From the NCBI GenBank assembly GCA_007131895.1, contig SLPR01000484.1, forward strand, positions 1 to 6,156: DNA of 6,156 nucleotides, in the 5' to 3' direction. Position numbers and translations under genes: made by a program. A model generated the notes under the pieces. It was not told where the DNA came from. It searched no databases and worked only from the letters and a program-made list of their open reading frames with translations. The stretch is from Bacteroidales bacterium (GTDB lineage Bacteria > Bacteroidota > Bacteroidia > Bacteroidales > UBA7960). Positions 1-6,156 of this stretch are shown here, piece after piece; position 1 is the first letter of the stretch; the number at the start of each line of letters is the position of its first letter.

Positions 1-973
1 AGAGTTCGCCCAGTTCGCGGTGGGAGAGAATGCCACGGTCTTCGAAGGGGAAGTCAAGGTCGTAGGGTTTGGGTTGGTCTCCGAAGAAGAGGAGCTGGAA
101 ATCCTGCTCAATAACAGAAAACAGGAACACATCGTCAACCTTCAAAAGGTTCAGCACATTGCAAGGGTGAATTTCACCGAGATGATTTTTGGAAAAAATC
201 ATCCTTATGGAACCAGCCTCAGGCTTGAAGATTATGATAATCTTCAGCGGGATGATCTGGCAGCTTTCCATGCCAGGTATTTACAACCCTCTAATTGTAT
301 GTGCTTTGTATCGGGTAGGTTTCCCGATGATATTGAAAAGCAGGTAAACGAGAAATTTAAAAAATATGCATGGAGTAGTCCAGCCGTTGAACTTCAGAAC
401 AATGCTCATCCCATTGAAGCAGTTCAGGAAAAACAACGTATTGCAATGGGCAATAAATCACAGGCCTCGCTGAGAATTGGCAAAGTTACCATCAGCCGTA
501 ACCATCCCGACTACCATCTTGTAACCATTGCCAATACTTTGCTGGGAGGTTATTTTGGATCCAGGCTCATGCGAAATATCAGGCAGGAAAAAGGATATAC
601 CTATGGAATTAATTCGGCAGTAGTTGCCTTATTGAAAGCTACCTATTTTTTTATCACCACCCAGGTAGGAGAGGAGGTGAAAGAACAGGCACTCAATGAG
701 ATTTATCATGAGTTGAAACAATTGAGGTTGAATCCGGCAAACACCCATGAACTTACAATGCTTAGAAATTACATTACAGCCGGATTTCTGAGATCTTTTG
801 ACGGTCCGTTTATGCAAATGGAAAAGTTCAGGGAAATGCATCTTTTTGGCCTGGGATATGATCATTATGAAAGTTTCTTACCCCTACTGAACCGGATCAC
901 TGCAAAAGACATTCAATCTGCTGCGGAAAAGTACTTCCATGAAGAAAATATGACTGAACTGGTAGTGGGATAA
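1..973 (+). CDS. M16 (pitrilysin/insulinase) family peptidase, 3' part; 5' end outside the window
   Basis: The frame is open from the left edge (codons in phase with position 2) to TAA at 971-973. A GTG at 20 could serve as a start, but the protein would then lack most of the M16 N-terminal domain, so I read the gene as truncated by the window. Numbering from that GTG, recognisable M16 elements are ELEILLNNRKQ (25-35), FGKNHPYG (57-64), the H-x-R-Y-x-x-P-S-N stretch (84-92), and a C-terminal half with LGGYFGSRLMRNIRQEKGYTYG (175-196), which carries the Arg/Tyr pair typical of the second M16 domain. M16B proteins are usually about 400-450 residues, so roughly 100 are missing. The zinc motif HxxEH would lie in that missing part, so catalytic activity cannot be judged; many Bacteroidota carry an active and an inactive M16 gene side by side. 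Such proteins are usually envelope or processing peptidases. The first ~90 bases are atypical (see findings). Confidence 0.85.
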   Translation, partial: EFAQFAVGENATVFEGEVKVVGFGLVSEEEELEILLNNRKQEHIVNLQKVQHIARVNFTEMIFGKNHPYGTSLRLEDYDNLQRDDLAAFHARYLQPSNCMCFVSGRFPDDIEKQVNEKFKKYAWSSPAVELQNNAHPIEAVQEKQRIAMGNKSQASLRIGKVTISRNHPDYHLVTIANTLLGGYFGSRLMRNIRQEKGYTYGINSAVVALLKATYFFITTQVGEEVKEQALNEIYHELKQLRLNPANTHELTMLRNYITAGFLRSFDGPFMQMEKFREMHLFGLGYDHYESFLPLLNRITAKDIQSAAEKYFHEENMTELVVG

Positions 974-986
974 AATAATTCTGGTG

Positions 987-994
987 TATTTTTG
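987..994 (+). promoter_or_regulatory. Possible Bacteroidota -7 element for the secreted-protein gene
   Basis: TATTTTTG matches the Bacteroidota -7 consensus TAnnTTTG. It lies about 40 bases before the GTG start at 1034, which would leave a leader of roughly 30 bases. No convincing TTTG-like -33 box sits at the usual spacing, and the area is AT-rich, so a chance match is quite possible. Confidence 0.3.
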
Positions 995-1005
995 TTATTA
1001 ACAAG

Positions 1006-1020
1006 TATACGTAACGTATA
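1006..1020. repeat. 15-base perfect palindrome (6-base arms, 3-base centre)
   Basis: TATACG at 1006-1011 and CGTATA at 1015-1020 are exact reverse complements around TAA. The repeat lies downstream of the possible -7 element and 13 bases before the GTG start of the next gene, so it could be an operator-like site or a small leader hairpin. It is followed by A residues rather than a T tract on the + strand, so it does not look like a terminator for the M16 gene. Its composition (mainly T, A, C, G alternations) makes chance occurrence plausible. Confidence 0.3.
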
Positions 1021-1033
1021 AAAAGTTTTAACA

Positions 1034-2602
1034 GTGCAATTGTACCCTTTTACCTGCAATAAGAAGAAAAGGTGTGTTTTTTTTAAAACGCTTAGGCTTT
1101 GTATTGCGGTTTTCCTTTTCAGTGGGTTCCATGCTTTCAGGGCTGAAGCCCAGGTTACCCCGTCAATTATTATTGATTCCGTAAGTGTTATTGATGACAA
1201 CAGTATCATCATCGGGTGGACCCTTGAAACAGACTACGAGGAAGGATATATCGAAATCCATGGCCGAACCTCTGGTGCACATAACGTCATAGCTACTGTT
1301 CCCATTCATCAGTCCTATTACATTGATTCCGGAATAAATACAAATTTAAGGGCATATTCTTATTATGTGGTTGCCTGGCAAACCAACGGCGATATTATAG
1401 TCGCTGGCGAAGAAGCTCACCAGAATGTCTTTCTTGAAAATGTAATACCCGACATTTGTGTCAAGCTTGTTTATCTTCAGTGGGAGCAATACCAGGCAGA
1501 AACCAGTTTTGGGCAACCTCAACCATTGCCTTCCCCCTTTGATAGTTACCGCGTCAGCCTTTCCTTTAACGAGGGTGAGTTTGTTATTGTGTATGAAACC
1601 GGACAGCAGGATTTGGCAGTTGTCACGGCTGAAGAACCAGGAAATTACTGTTTCATTGTACAGGCTTTTAATCAGGAAACCGGGGTAACCGCGAGTTCAA
1701 ATGTAATTTGTACGGATATAAGATTCTTGCCCCAACCCCAGTACTTTGTGATACGAAAAGTAAGTGTTGCTGAAAGCAGTGACCATGTAGAACTTGTTTT
1801 TCATGCAGATAATTCTGTGCCTAACCCGGCTTATGTTATCAAAAGATTTGATGCAGCCACAGAATTATTCAGCCCCCTCGATACCCTTGAAACCAGCCAG
1901 CAAACTATAACATATACCGATTTTTCCGCCATGCCTTCAGAACAGAAAGAACGCTACTCTGTAGAGGTTCTTGATAGTTGCAGGGTGGTGGCGTGGCAGT
2001 CTGATGAGGTAGCCACAGCTTACCTTACTGCAGAATCCATATCACCTGTATTAATTGAGTTGCGATGGAACGAATACGCCGGTTGGGATCATGAAGTTGG
2101 TGAGTACATTGTTCAGCGCCGAACCGGTGAGTTTTCATTCTTCGAAGACCTGGTTGTTTTACCCTCTGGCACTTCATCATTCAGCGACGATATCAGTTTT
2201 TTTGAGCAAGATTTGTTCACAGAGGAAATCTCTTACAGGATACTGGCACTTGAAGCTTTGGGGAACCCCTTCGGATTTATGGATACTGTTTCTTCCAATG
2301 TTGCTGTTGTGAGCAGAGAAGTGGAGGTTTTTATTCCCAACGCCTTCAAACCTTCCAGTCAGATACCCGAAAACCGTGTATTCAAACCCATGTTCTCGGC
2401 TCTCTCGCCATCAGATTATTCTATCATGCTTTTTAACAGATGGGGGCAAAAGGTTTTTTCTGCTGATGATTTTCTTCAGCCCTGGGATGGTCAGTACAAT
2501 GGAAAAGAAGCTCCTGCAGGAGTGTATTCCTTCGTGCTCAGGTTTAAAGACAGACAAGGAAATGAAAAAGAAAAAAGAGGTGCAGTGCTGCTTATCAGGT
2601 AA
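1034..2602 (+). CDS. Secreted multidomain protein with FN3-like repeats and a gliding motility-associated (CHU_C, type IX secretion) C-terminal domain
   Basis: This 522-residue protein is most likely exported by Sec and then by the type IX system to the cell surface or medium; its substrate is unknown. Residues 1-39 form a signal peptide: basic KKKR at 10-13, a hydrophobic core at about 22-32, and an AEA-Q cleavage site after 39. Four beta-rich units follow at about 45-130, 139-228, 236-332 and 336-426, with FN3-like strand patterns (for example Y-x-V-x-A-W, Y-C-F-I-V-Q-A). I infer FN3 from the pattern, not from a profile hit. The end (432-522) is diagnostic: IPNAF, FNRWGQKVF (467-475), WDGxYNG (484-490), PAGVY (494-498), and a terminal G-A-V-L-L-I-R. 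Start choice: an in-frame TAA at 1019-1021 and no ATG before residue 300 leave GTG 1034 or TTG 1040; GTG is taken. It has no catalytic motif that I can see, so an adhesin or matrix role is only a guess. Confidence 0.85.
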   Translation: MQLYPFTCNKKKRCVFFKTLRLCIAVFLFSGFHAFRAEAQVTPSIIIDSVSVIDDNSIIIGWTLETDYEEGYIEIHGRTSGAHNVIATVPIHQSYYIDSGINTNLRAYSYYVVAWQTNGDIIVAGEEAHQNVFLENVIPDICVKLVYLQWEQYQAETSFGQPQPLPSPFDSYRVSLSFNEGEFVIVYETGQQDLAVVTAEEPGNYCFIVQAFNQETGVTASSNVICTDIRFLPQPQYFVIRKVSVAESSDHVELVFHADNSVPNPAYVIKRFDAATELFSPLDTLETSQQTITYTDFSAMPSEQKERYSVEVLDSCRVVAWQSDEVATAYLTAESISPVLIELRWNEYAGWDHEVGEYIVQRRTGEFSFFEDLVVLPSGTSSFSDDISFFEQDLFTEEISYRILALEALGNPFGFMDTVSSNVAVVSREVEVFIPNAFKPSSQIPENRVFKPMFSALSPSDYSIMLFNRWGQKVFSADDFLQPWDGQYNGKEAPAGVYSFVLRFKDRQGNEKEKRGAVLLIR

Positions 2603-2630
2603 TTAGTGTCTGTAAGAAAACTCATGATCT

Positions 2631-2786
2631 ATGCGTGTACTTGCAATTCCTGATTTACAGCTACACTCCATACGTATTCAACTGCTATGTTTTATTCATT
2701 ATCTCATTGGTTTTGCAGCCATTAAACAGCCTGGAAGCGGTATTTTGATTTTAGCATTTTTTAGACGATGGCTCAACAAATTTTAA
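2631..2786 (+). CDS. Doubtful 51-residue small hydrophobic ORF
   Basis: An ATG at 2631 opens a 51-codon frame ending in TAA at 2784-2786, inside the 217-base gap before guaB. The product would be hydrophobic in its middle (about residues 17-31) and again at 38-44, with a basic tail FFRRWLNKF, a composition compatible with a small membrane peptide. Against it: no ribosome-binding sequence is visible, a frame of this length arises often by chance, and I recognise no family. It stops just before the likely guaB -7 element. It may simply be non-coding spacer; I see nothing else in this gap apart from the promoter. Confidence 0.15.
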   Translation: MRVLAIPDLQLHSIRIQLLCFIHYLIGFAAIKQPGSGILILAFFRRWLNKF

Positions 2787-2794
2787 TACTTTTG
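2787..2794 (+). promoter_or_regulatory. Likely -7 element of the guaB promoter
   Basis: TACTTTTG fits the Bacteroidota -7 consensus TAnnTTTG exactly and lies 25 bases before the guaB ATG. Transcription would begin near 2800 and give a short, A-rich leader (AAATAAATCAGCAAAACCA) without a Shine-Dalgarno sequence, which is normal for this phylum. A clear TTTG at -33 is missing; only a T tract at 2757-2762 is in the neighbourhood. The placement makes this the best-supported promoter in the window. Confidence 0.5.
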
Positions 2795-2819
2795 CACTTT
2801 AAATAAATCAGCAAAACCA

Positions 2820-4292
2820 ATGGAAAACCATCACCCAAAAATTATCGGCAAAGGTCTGACTTATGATGACGTTCTGCTGGTGCCCGCCTATTCGGAAGTA
2901 TTACCAAGGGAAGTTATCCTGAATACTTTTTTCTCAAGAAATATATCCCTTAATATTCCTATTGTATCGGCTGCAATGGACACGGTAACCGAATCGCGTA
3001 TGGCGATTGCCATGGCACAGGAAGGTGGAATTGGGGTGTTGCACAAAAATATGAGTATTGAAGAGCAGGCCAGCAAGGTAAGAAAAGTGAAGCGTTCCGA
3101 AAATGGAATGATAATAGATCCTGTGACGCTGCATGAAAATGCTTTGGTTGGAGATGCACTTCAGATAATGAAAGAGTATAAGATTGGAGGTATTCCGGTG
3201 ATAAGTGACAAGAACAAACTGGTGGGGATTGTTACCAACAGAGATTTACGGTTTGAAAAAGACTTTTCAAAACCGGTAAGTCATGTAATGACCAAAGAGA
3301 ACCTGATTACCACAACAGAGTTCATCGATTTTTCTGTAGCTGAGAAAATTCTTCAGCAACACAAAATTGAAAAATTGCCGGTTGTGGATAAAGATTATAA
3401 CCTGGTTGGGTTGATTACCTACCGTGATATTCTGAAAATCAAAGAGCGCCCCAATGCCTGCAAGGACGAAAGAGGGCGATTGAGAGTGGCGGCTGCCGTT
3501 GGTGTAACCAAGGACACTCAAATGCGTGTTTCTGCATTGATGGAAGCCGGAGTGGATTGCGTAGTTGTTGATACTGCACACGGCCATTCCCGTGGTGTTA
3601 TTGAGATGACAAAGCAGCTTAAACAACTTTACCCAGGCCTTGAAATTGTTGTTGGCAATATTGCTACAGCAGAGGCAGCATTGGATCTTGTTAAGGCGGG
3701 TGCTGACGGAATAAAAGTAGGCATTGGTCCGGGGTCAATTTGTACCACCCGAATTGTTGCAGGAGTAGGGGTACCTCAGCTTACCGCAGTTTTTGATGTG
3801 GCTAAGGCATTGAAAGGTACAGGTATTCCTGTTATTGCAGATGGCGGAATCCGTTTTACCGGTGATATTGTGAAAGCAATTGCGGCCGGAGCTTCCTGCA
3901 TAATGGCGGGTTCACAATTCGCCGGTGTTGAAGAGTCACCCGGTGAAACCATTATTTATGAAGGAAGAAAGTTCAAGACATACAGGGGAATGGGGTCTGT
4001 AGAAGCCATGCAATCAGGTTCCAAAGACCGCTATTTTCAGGATGTGGAAGACGACGTGAAAAAACTGGTACCTGAAGGTATTGTGGGTCGTGTGCCCTAC
4101 AAAGGAACCCTTTCGGAAGTAATTCACCAGATGGTGGGAGGACTGAGAGCTGGTATGGGGTATTGTGGTGCAGCGGATATCGCCAGATTGTGGGAAGCTT
4201 CTTTTATTCAGATAACCAACGCCGGGATCAGGGAAAGTCACGTTCATGACGTAACAATCACAAGAGAAGCTCCTAATTATTCAAGACAATAA
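2820..4292 (+). CDS. guaB: Inosine-5'-monophosphate dehydrogenase
   Basis: This cytoplasmic enzyme oxidises IMP to XMP with NAD+, the committed step of GMP synthesis. The 490-residue product is full length for bacterial IMPDH. The N-terminal barrel part carries the family start (LTYDDVLLVPAYSEVLP, 13-29) and SAAMDTVTE (50-58). A pair of CBS domains fills about 95-205, the usual Bateman module that binds purine nucleotides and tunes activity. The barrel then resumes with DTAHGHS (251-257), GNIATAEAA (279-287), the catalytic loop GIGPGSICTTR (301-311; nucleophile Cys308), DGGIR (341-345) and the IMP-binding GMGS (390-393). The mobile flap has the Arg404-Tyr405 pair in DRYFQ, and Glu419 in VPEG is the bacterial-type residue where eukaryotic enzymes have Gln. 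The C-terminal end is also complete. The ATG at 2820 gives the normal N-terminus. No key residue is missing. It probably has its own promoter, since the gap before it is 217 bases. Confidence 0.98.
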   Translation: MENHHPKIIGKGLTYDDVLLVPAYSEVLPREVILNTFFSRNISLNIPIVSAAMDTVTESRMAIAMAQEGGIGVLHKNMSIEEQASKVRKVKRSENGMIIDPVTLHENALVGDALQIMKEYKIGGIPVISDKNKLVGIVTNRDLRFEKDFSKPVSHVMTKENLITTTEFIDFSVAEKILQQHKIEKLPVVDKDYNLVGLITYRDILKIKERPNACKDERGRLRVAAAVGVTKDTQMRVSALMEAGVDCVVVDTAHGHSRGVIEMTKQLKQLYPGLEIVVGNIATAEAALDLVKAGADGIKVGIGPGSICTTRIVAGVGVPQLTAVFDVAKALKGTGIPVIADGGIRFTGDIVKAIAAGASCIMAGSQFAGVEESPGETIIYEGRKFKTYRGMGSVEAMQSGSKDRYFQDVEDDVKKLVPEGIVGRVPYKGTLSEVIHQMVGGLRAGMGYCGAADIARLWEASFIQITNAGIRESHVHDVTITREAPNYSRQ

Positions 4293-4299
4293 ATAATAA

Positions 4300-4323
4300 A
4301 AACTGATTTGCACAGTTTCTTTT
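4300..4323 (+). terminator. Weak terminator-like hairpin after guaB
   Basis: AAACTG (4300-4305) pairs with CAGTTT (4313-4318) across a 7-base loop, and the stem is followed by CTTTT. It starts 8 bases after the guaB stop codon, the right place for an intrinsic terminator. The stem is short and AT-rich, with only two G-C pairs, so termination, if any, would be weak and some readthrough into the prolyl isomerase gene is possible. Confidence 0.35.
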
Positions 4324-4345
4324 AAAGTCAAGTCATTAGTCTAAA

Positions 4346-4353
4346 TACATTTA
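4346..4353 (+). promoter_or_regulatory. Possible -7 element for the prolyl isomerase gene
   Basis: TACATTTA differs from TAnnTTTG only in the last base and lies 15 bases before the first candidate ATG (4368) and 30 before the preferred one (4383). A TTTA at 4321-4324 sits 21 bases upstream, roughly where a -33 box would be. The gap is very AT-rich, so this is a weak match. Confidence 0.2.
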
Positions 4354-4382
4354 AATTCACTTAATTAATGTACATGTTACAT

Positions 4383-6156
4383 ATGGAAAGAGTACTTTTT
4401 TTTGCCACTGTTTTTGGCTTTGCACTTAGTTTTTCTGTAATGGGTTCTGTGAAAACAGATGACCCGGTTTTGCTGAGAATCAATGACCGTGAAATTACAG
4501 TTTCTGAATTTGAATATGTTTATACCAAAAACAACCTCAATCCGCAGGTTCTTGATCCCAAATCTATAGATGAATATCTTGAGCTTTTTGTAAACTTCAA
4601 CCTAAAAGTTTATGAGGCGATGCAACTGGGCCTTGACACCCACGCAACTTTTATTAATGAACTTGATGGGTACAGAGTGCAACTTGCTCAACCCTACCTT
4701 ACTGATCAGGAAGTGTCAAATCAACTGCTTGAAGAAGCATACGAACGCATGCAGTTTGATTTAAGAGCTTCTCATATACTTATCAACCTGGAAACGCATG
4801 CTTCTCCTGATGATACACTGGAGGCATGGAACCGGATAATGGAAATCAGAGGCAAAATAGAGGAAGGTAAAGACTTTGCCGCCGCGGCCATAGAATACTC
4901 GGAGGATACTTCTGCGAAAGGAATGCCTGCCACCGCTAACAGACCTGCCATGAGAGGAAATTCGGGCGATTTGGGCTATTTCTCGGTTCTTGACATGGTT
5001 TATCCGTTTGAAAATACAGCCTTCAACCTTCAGACCGGAGAATTATCAATGCCCGTTCGCACACAGTTTGGTTACCATCTGATTAAACTCACAGACAAAC
5101 TTCCTGCTATGGGCAGGGCAAGAGTGGCTCACATTATGGTGCAGCTGCCCGAAAATGCCAGTAAAGAACAAAAGGAGCAAGCTGAAGCAAAAATCAGGGA
5201 AATCCACCAAAAAATTGAACAAGGAGAAGATTTTGAATCTCTTGCACAACGATTTTCTGATGATAAAGCTTCCGGAAGAAGGGGAGGAGAACTGCCGCCC
5301 TTTACTTCCAGCAGAATGGTACCTCATTTCATTAAGGCCATTGCTGAACTTGATAAGGAAAATAGTGTCTCTGAACCTTTGCAGACTCAATACGGTTGGC
5401 ATATAGTCCGGTTGTTTGAAAAACATACGCCTCCCAAAGAAGAAGCATTAGCAGAACTGAAAAATAAAATCGGACGCGACTCCCGGGCATTTTTAAGCCA
5501 GCAGGTAGTGGTTGACAGATTAAAAGATGAATATAATTTTAACGAGAACCCCGAAAACCTGGAGATTTTCTTTGAAAAAGTTGATAACACTGTCTTTGAA
5601 GGAAGGTGGGACAAAAATCTGATAAAAGATAATACCGAAAGCGTATTATTTTCATTTGCCGATAAAGTTTATACCCGTAATGACTTTGCTCAATACCTCA
5701 GCCAAACCCAGACTATGAGGACTCCTGAAGCTCTAAGGTCCTATGTAAGTACTATGTATAATAACTTTAAGCAGGAGGCCATTTTAGGGTATGAAGAGCA
5801 AGTGCTTCCTGAAAAATATCCCGAATTCAGAAAAATAATGAATGAATATCATGACGGGATTTTGTTGTTTGAACTTACCGATCAGAAAGTCTGGGGCAAG
5901 GCCATGAGAGATACTGCAGGGCTGAAGCAATTTTTCCAGACCAATATTGATGACTACATGTGGAAAGACCGCTATGATGCAGTGATATACACTTTTAATT
6001 CAGAGCAGGCTGCTAAATCCGGCAGAAGACAAATCAGAAAGGCACACCGCAGAGATACACCCACGGATGAAATAGTAGCATCATTCAACCAGGGGTCTCA
6101 GCTCGAAGTTTCAGCCGACAAAGGGATTTTTGAAACAGAAGAGAAACCTGTTCTCG
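4383..6156 (+). CDS. Secreted peptidyl-prolyl cis-trans isomerase with two tandem parvulin (PpiC/rotamase) domains; 3' end outside the window
   Basis: The reading frame runs without a stop from the start to the right edge (591 residues visible). The product is probably a SurA-like periplasmic foldase that helps outer-membrane and secreted proteins fold. Numbered from ATG 4383: a signal peptide at 1 to ~22 (hydrophobic 4-20, no lipobox Cys); a helical SurA_N-like region at ~25-125; parvulin domain 1 at ~126-238 (SHILI with His131, SGDLGYFS, QFGYHLIKL with His232); parvulin domain 2 at ~245-346 (AHIMV with His250, GGELPPF, QYGWHIVRL with His340). A third part from ~347 has no domain I recognise. 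In-frame ATGs at 4368 and 4374 are alternatives; 4383 is preferred because it places the hydrophobic core directly after a short n-region, but this is not certain. Domain 1 carries an extra stretch at ~181-192. It follows guaB by 90 bases. Bacteroidota homologues are commonly about 650-700 residues, so little is likely missing. Confidence 0.92.
   Translation, partial: MERVLFFATVFGFALSFSVMGSVKTDDPVLLRINDREITVSEFEYVYTKNNLNPQVLDPKSIDEYLELFVNFNLKVYEAMQLGLDTHATFINELDGYRVQLAQPYLTDQEVSNQLLEEAYERMQFDLRASHILINLETHASPDDTLEAWNRIMEIRGKIEEGKDFAAAAIEYSEDTSAKGMPATANRPAMRGNSGDLGYFSVLDMVYPFENTAFNLQTGELSMPVRTQFGYHLIKLTDKLPAMGRARVAHIMVQLPENASKEQKEQAEAKIREIHQKIEQGEDFESLAQRFSDDKASGRRGGELPPFTSSRMVPHFIKAIAELDKENSVSEPLQTQYGWHIVRLFEKHTPPKEEALAELKNKIGRDSRAFLSQQVVVDRLKDEYNFNENPENLEIFFEKVDNTVFEGRWDKNLIKDNTESVLFSFADKVYTRNDFAQYLSQTQTMRTPEALRSYVSTMYNNFKQEAILGYEEQVLPEKYPEFRKIMNEYHDGILLFELTDQKVWGKAMRDTAGLKQFFQTNIDDYMWKDRYDAVIYTFNSEQAAKSGRRQIRKAHRRDTPTDEIVASFNQGSQLEVSADKGIFETEEKPVL

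Noticed and set aside
1077..1084. T8 homopolymer in the signal-peptide codons of the secreted protein, with a similar T8 at 4396-4403 in the isomerase, as possible phase-variation tracts
   Set aside because: Each encodes part of a Phe-rich hydrophobic core, which favours T runs; eight bases is short, both frames are intact, and no alternative-frame start exists nearby to support switching.
913..1212. A 99-codon open frame on the minus strand across the M16 end and the next gene's start
   Set aside because: It overlaps the end of the M16 gene and the signal-peptide region of the next gene, shows no recognisable domain, and has no plausible promoter or neighbours; it is an antisense shadow.
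2610..2657. CTGTAA and TTACAG as a stem after the secreted-protein gene, considered as a terminator
   Set aside because: The arms are only 6 bases, separated by more than 30 bases, and no T tract follows.
3267..3626. A 119-codon minus-strand open frame inside guaB
   Set aside because: It lies entirely within the strongly conserved guaB coding sequence and its translation resembles no protein family; long antisense frames are common opposite such genes.
5046..5426. A 126-codon minus-strand frame and an 83-codon plus-strand frame (5155-5406) over the parvulin region
   Set aside because: The continuous parvulin frame with two complete domains explains this DNA; the other frames have biased composition (Lys/Glu-rich or Phe/Ser-rich) and no domain.

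Overview
The window looks like a chromosomal, mostly housekeeping segment from a member of the Bacteroidota (Bacteroidetes). Four things point there: a secreted protein ending in a CHU_C-type 'gliding motility-associated' C-terminal domain (a type IX secretion sorting domain known essentially from this phylum); an AT-leaning composition with A-rich, Shine-Dalgarno-poor leaders; a -7-like TAnnTTTG element before two of the genes; and the pairing of guaB with a periplasmic parvulin-type prolyl isomerase. The order or genus cannot be fixed from this sequence.

Layout, all genes on the + strand: (1) positions 1-973, the 3' part of an M16 (pitrilysin/insulinase) zinc-peptidase-family gene, cut by the left edge; (2) positions 974-1033, a short gap with a possible promoter element and a 15-base perfect palindrome; (3) positions 1034-2602, a secreted multidomain protein with a signal peptide, about four fibronectin-type-III-like beta-sandwich units and the sorting domain, which must start at a non-ATG codon; (4) positions 2603-2819, a 217-base gap with the likely guaB promoter and one doubtful 51-codon frame; (5) positions 2820-4292, a complete guaB (IMP dehydrogenase); (6) positions 4293-4382, a gap with a weak terminator-like hairpin; (7) from about 4383 to the right edge, a long secreted peptidyl-prolyl isomerase with two tandem parvulin domains, still open at the edge.

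Functionally, guaB supplies the committed step of GMP synthesis. The other three products belong to the cell envelope or secretory route: a protease-family protein, a surface or secreted protein that would use type IX secretion, and a periplasmic folding factor. Nothing ties the four into one pathway. Each has its own upstream gap, so separate transcription is more likely than one operon.

No RNA genes, CRISPR array, insertion sequence or phage-like genes were found. I do not see an undescribed system here. The most notable oddity is the first ~90 bases: they are GC-rich and do not read like the M16 sequence expected before the conserved part, which suggests a chimeric contig end or an unusual protein region.
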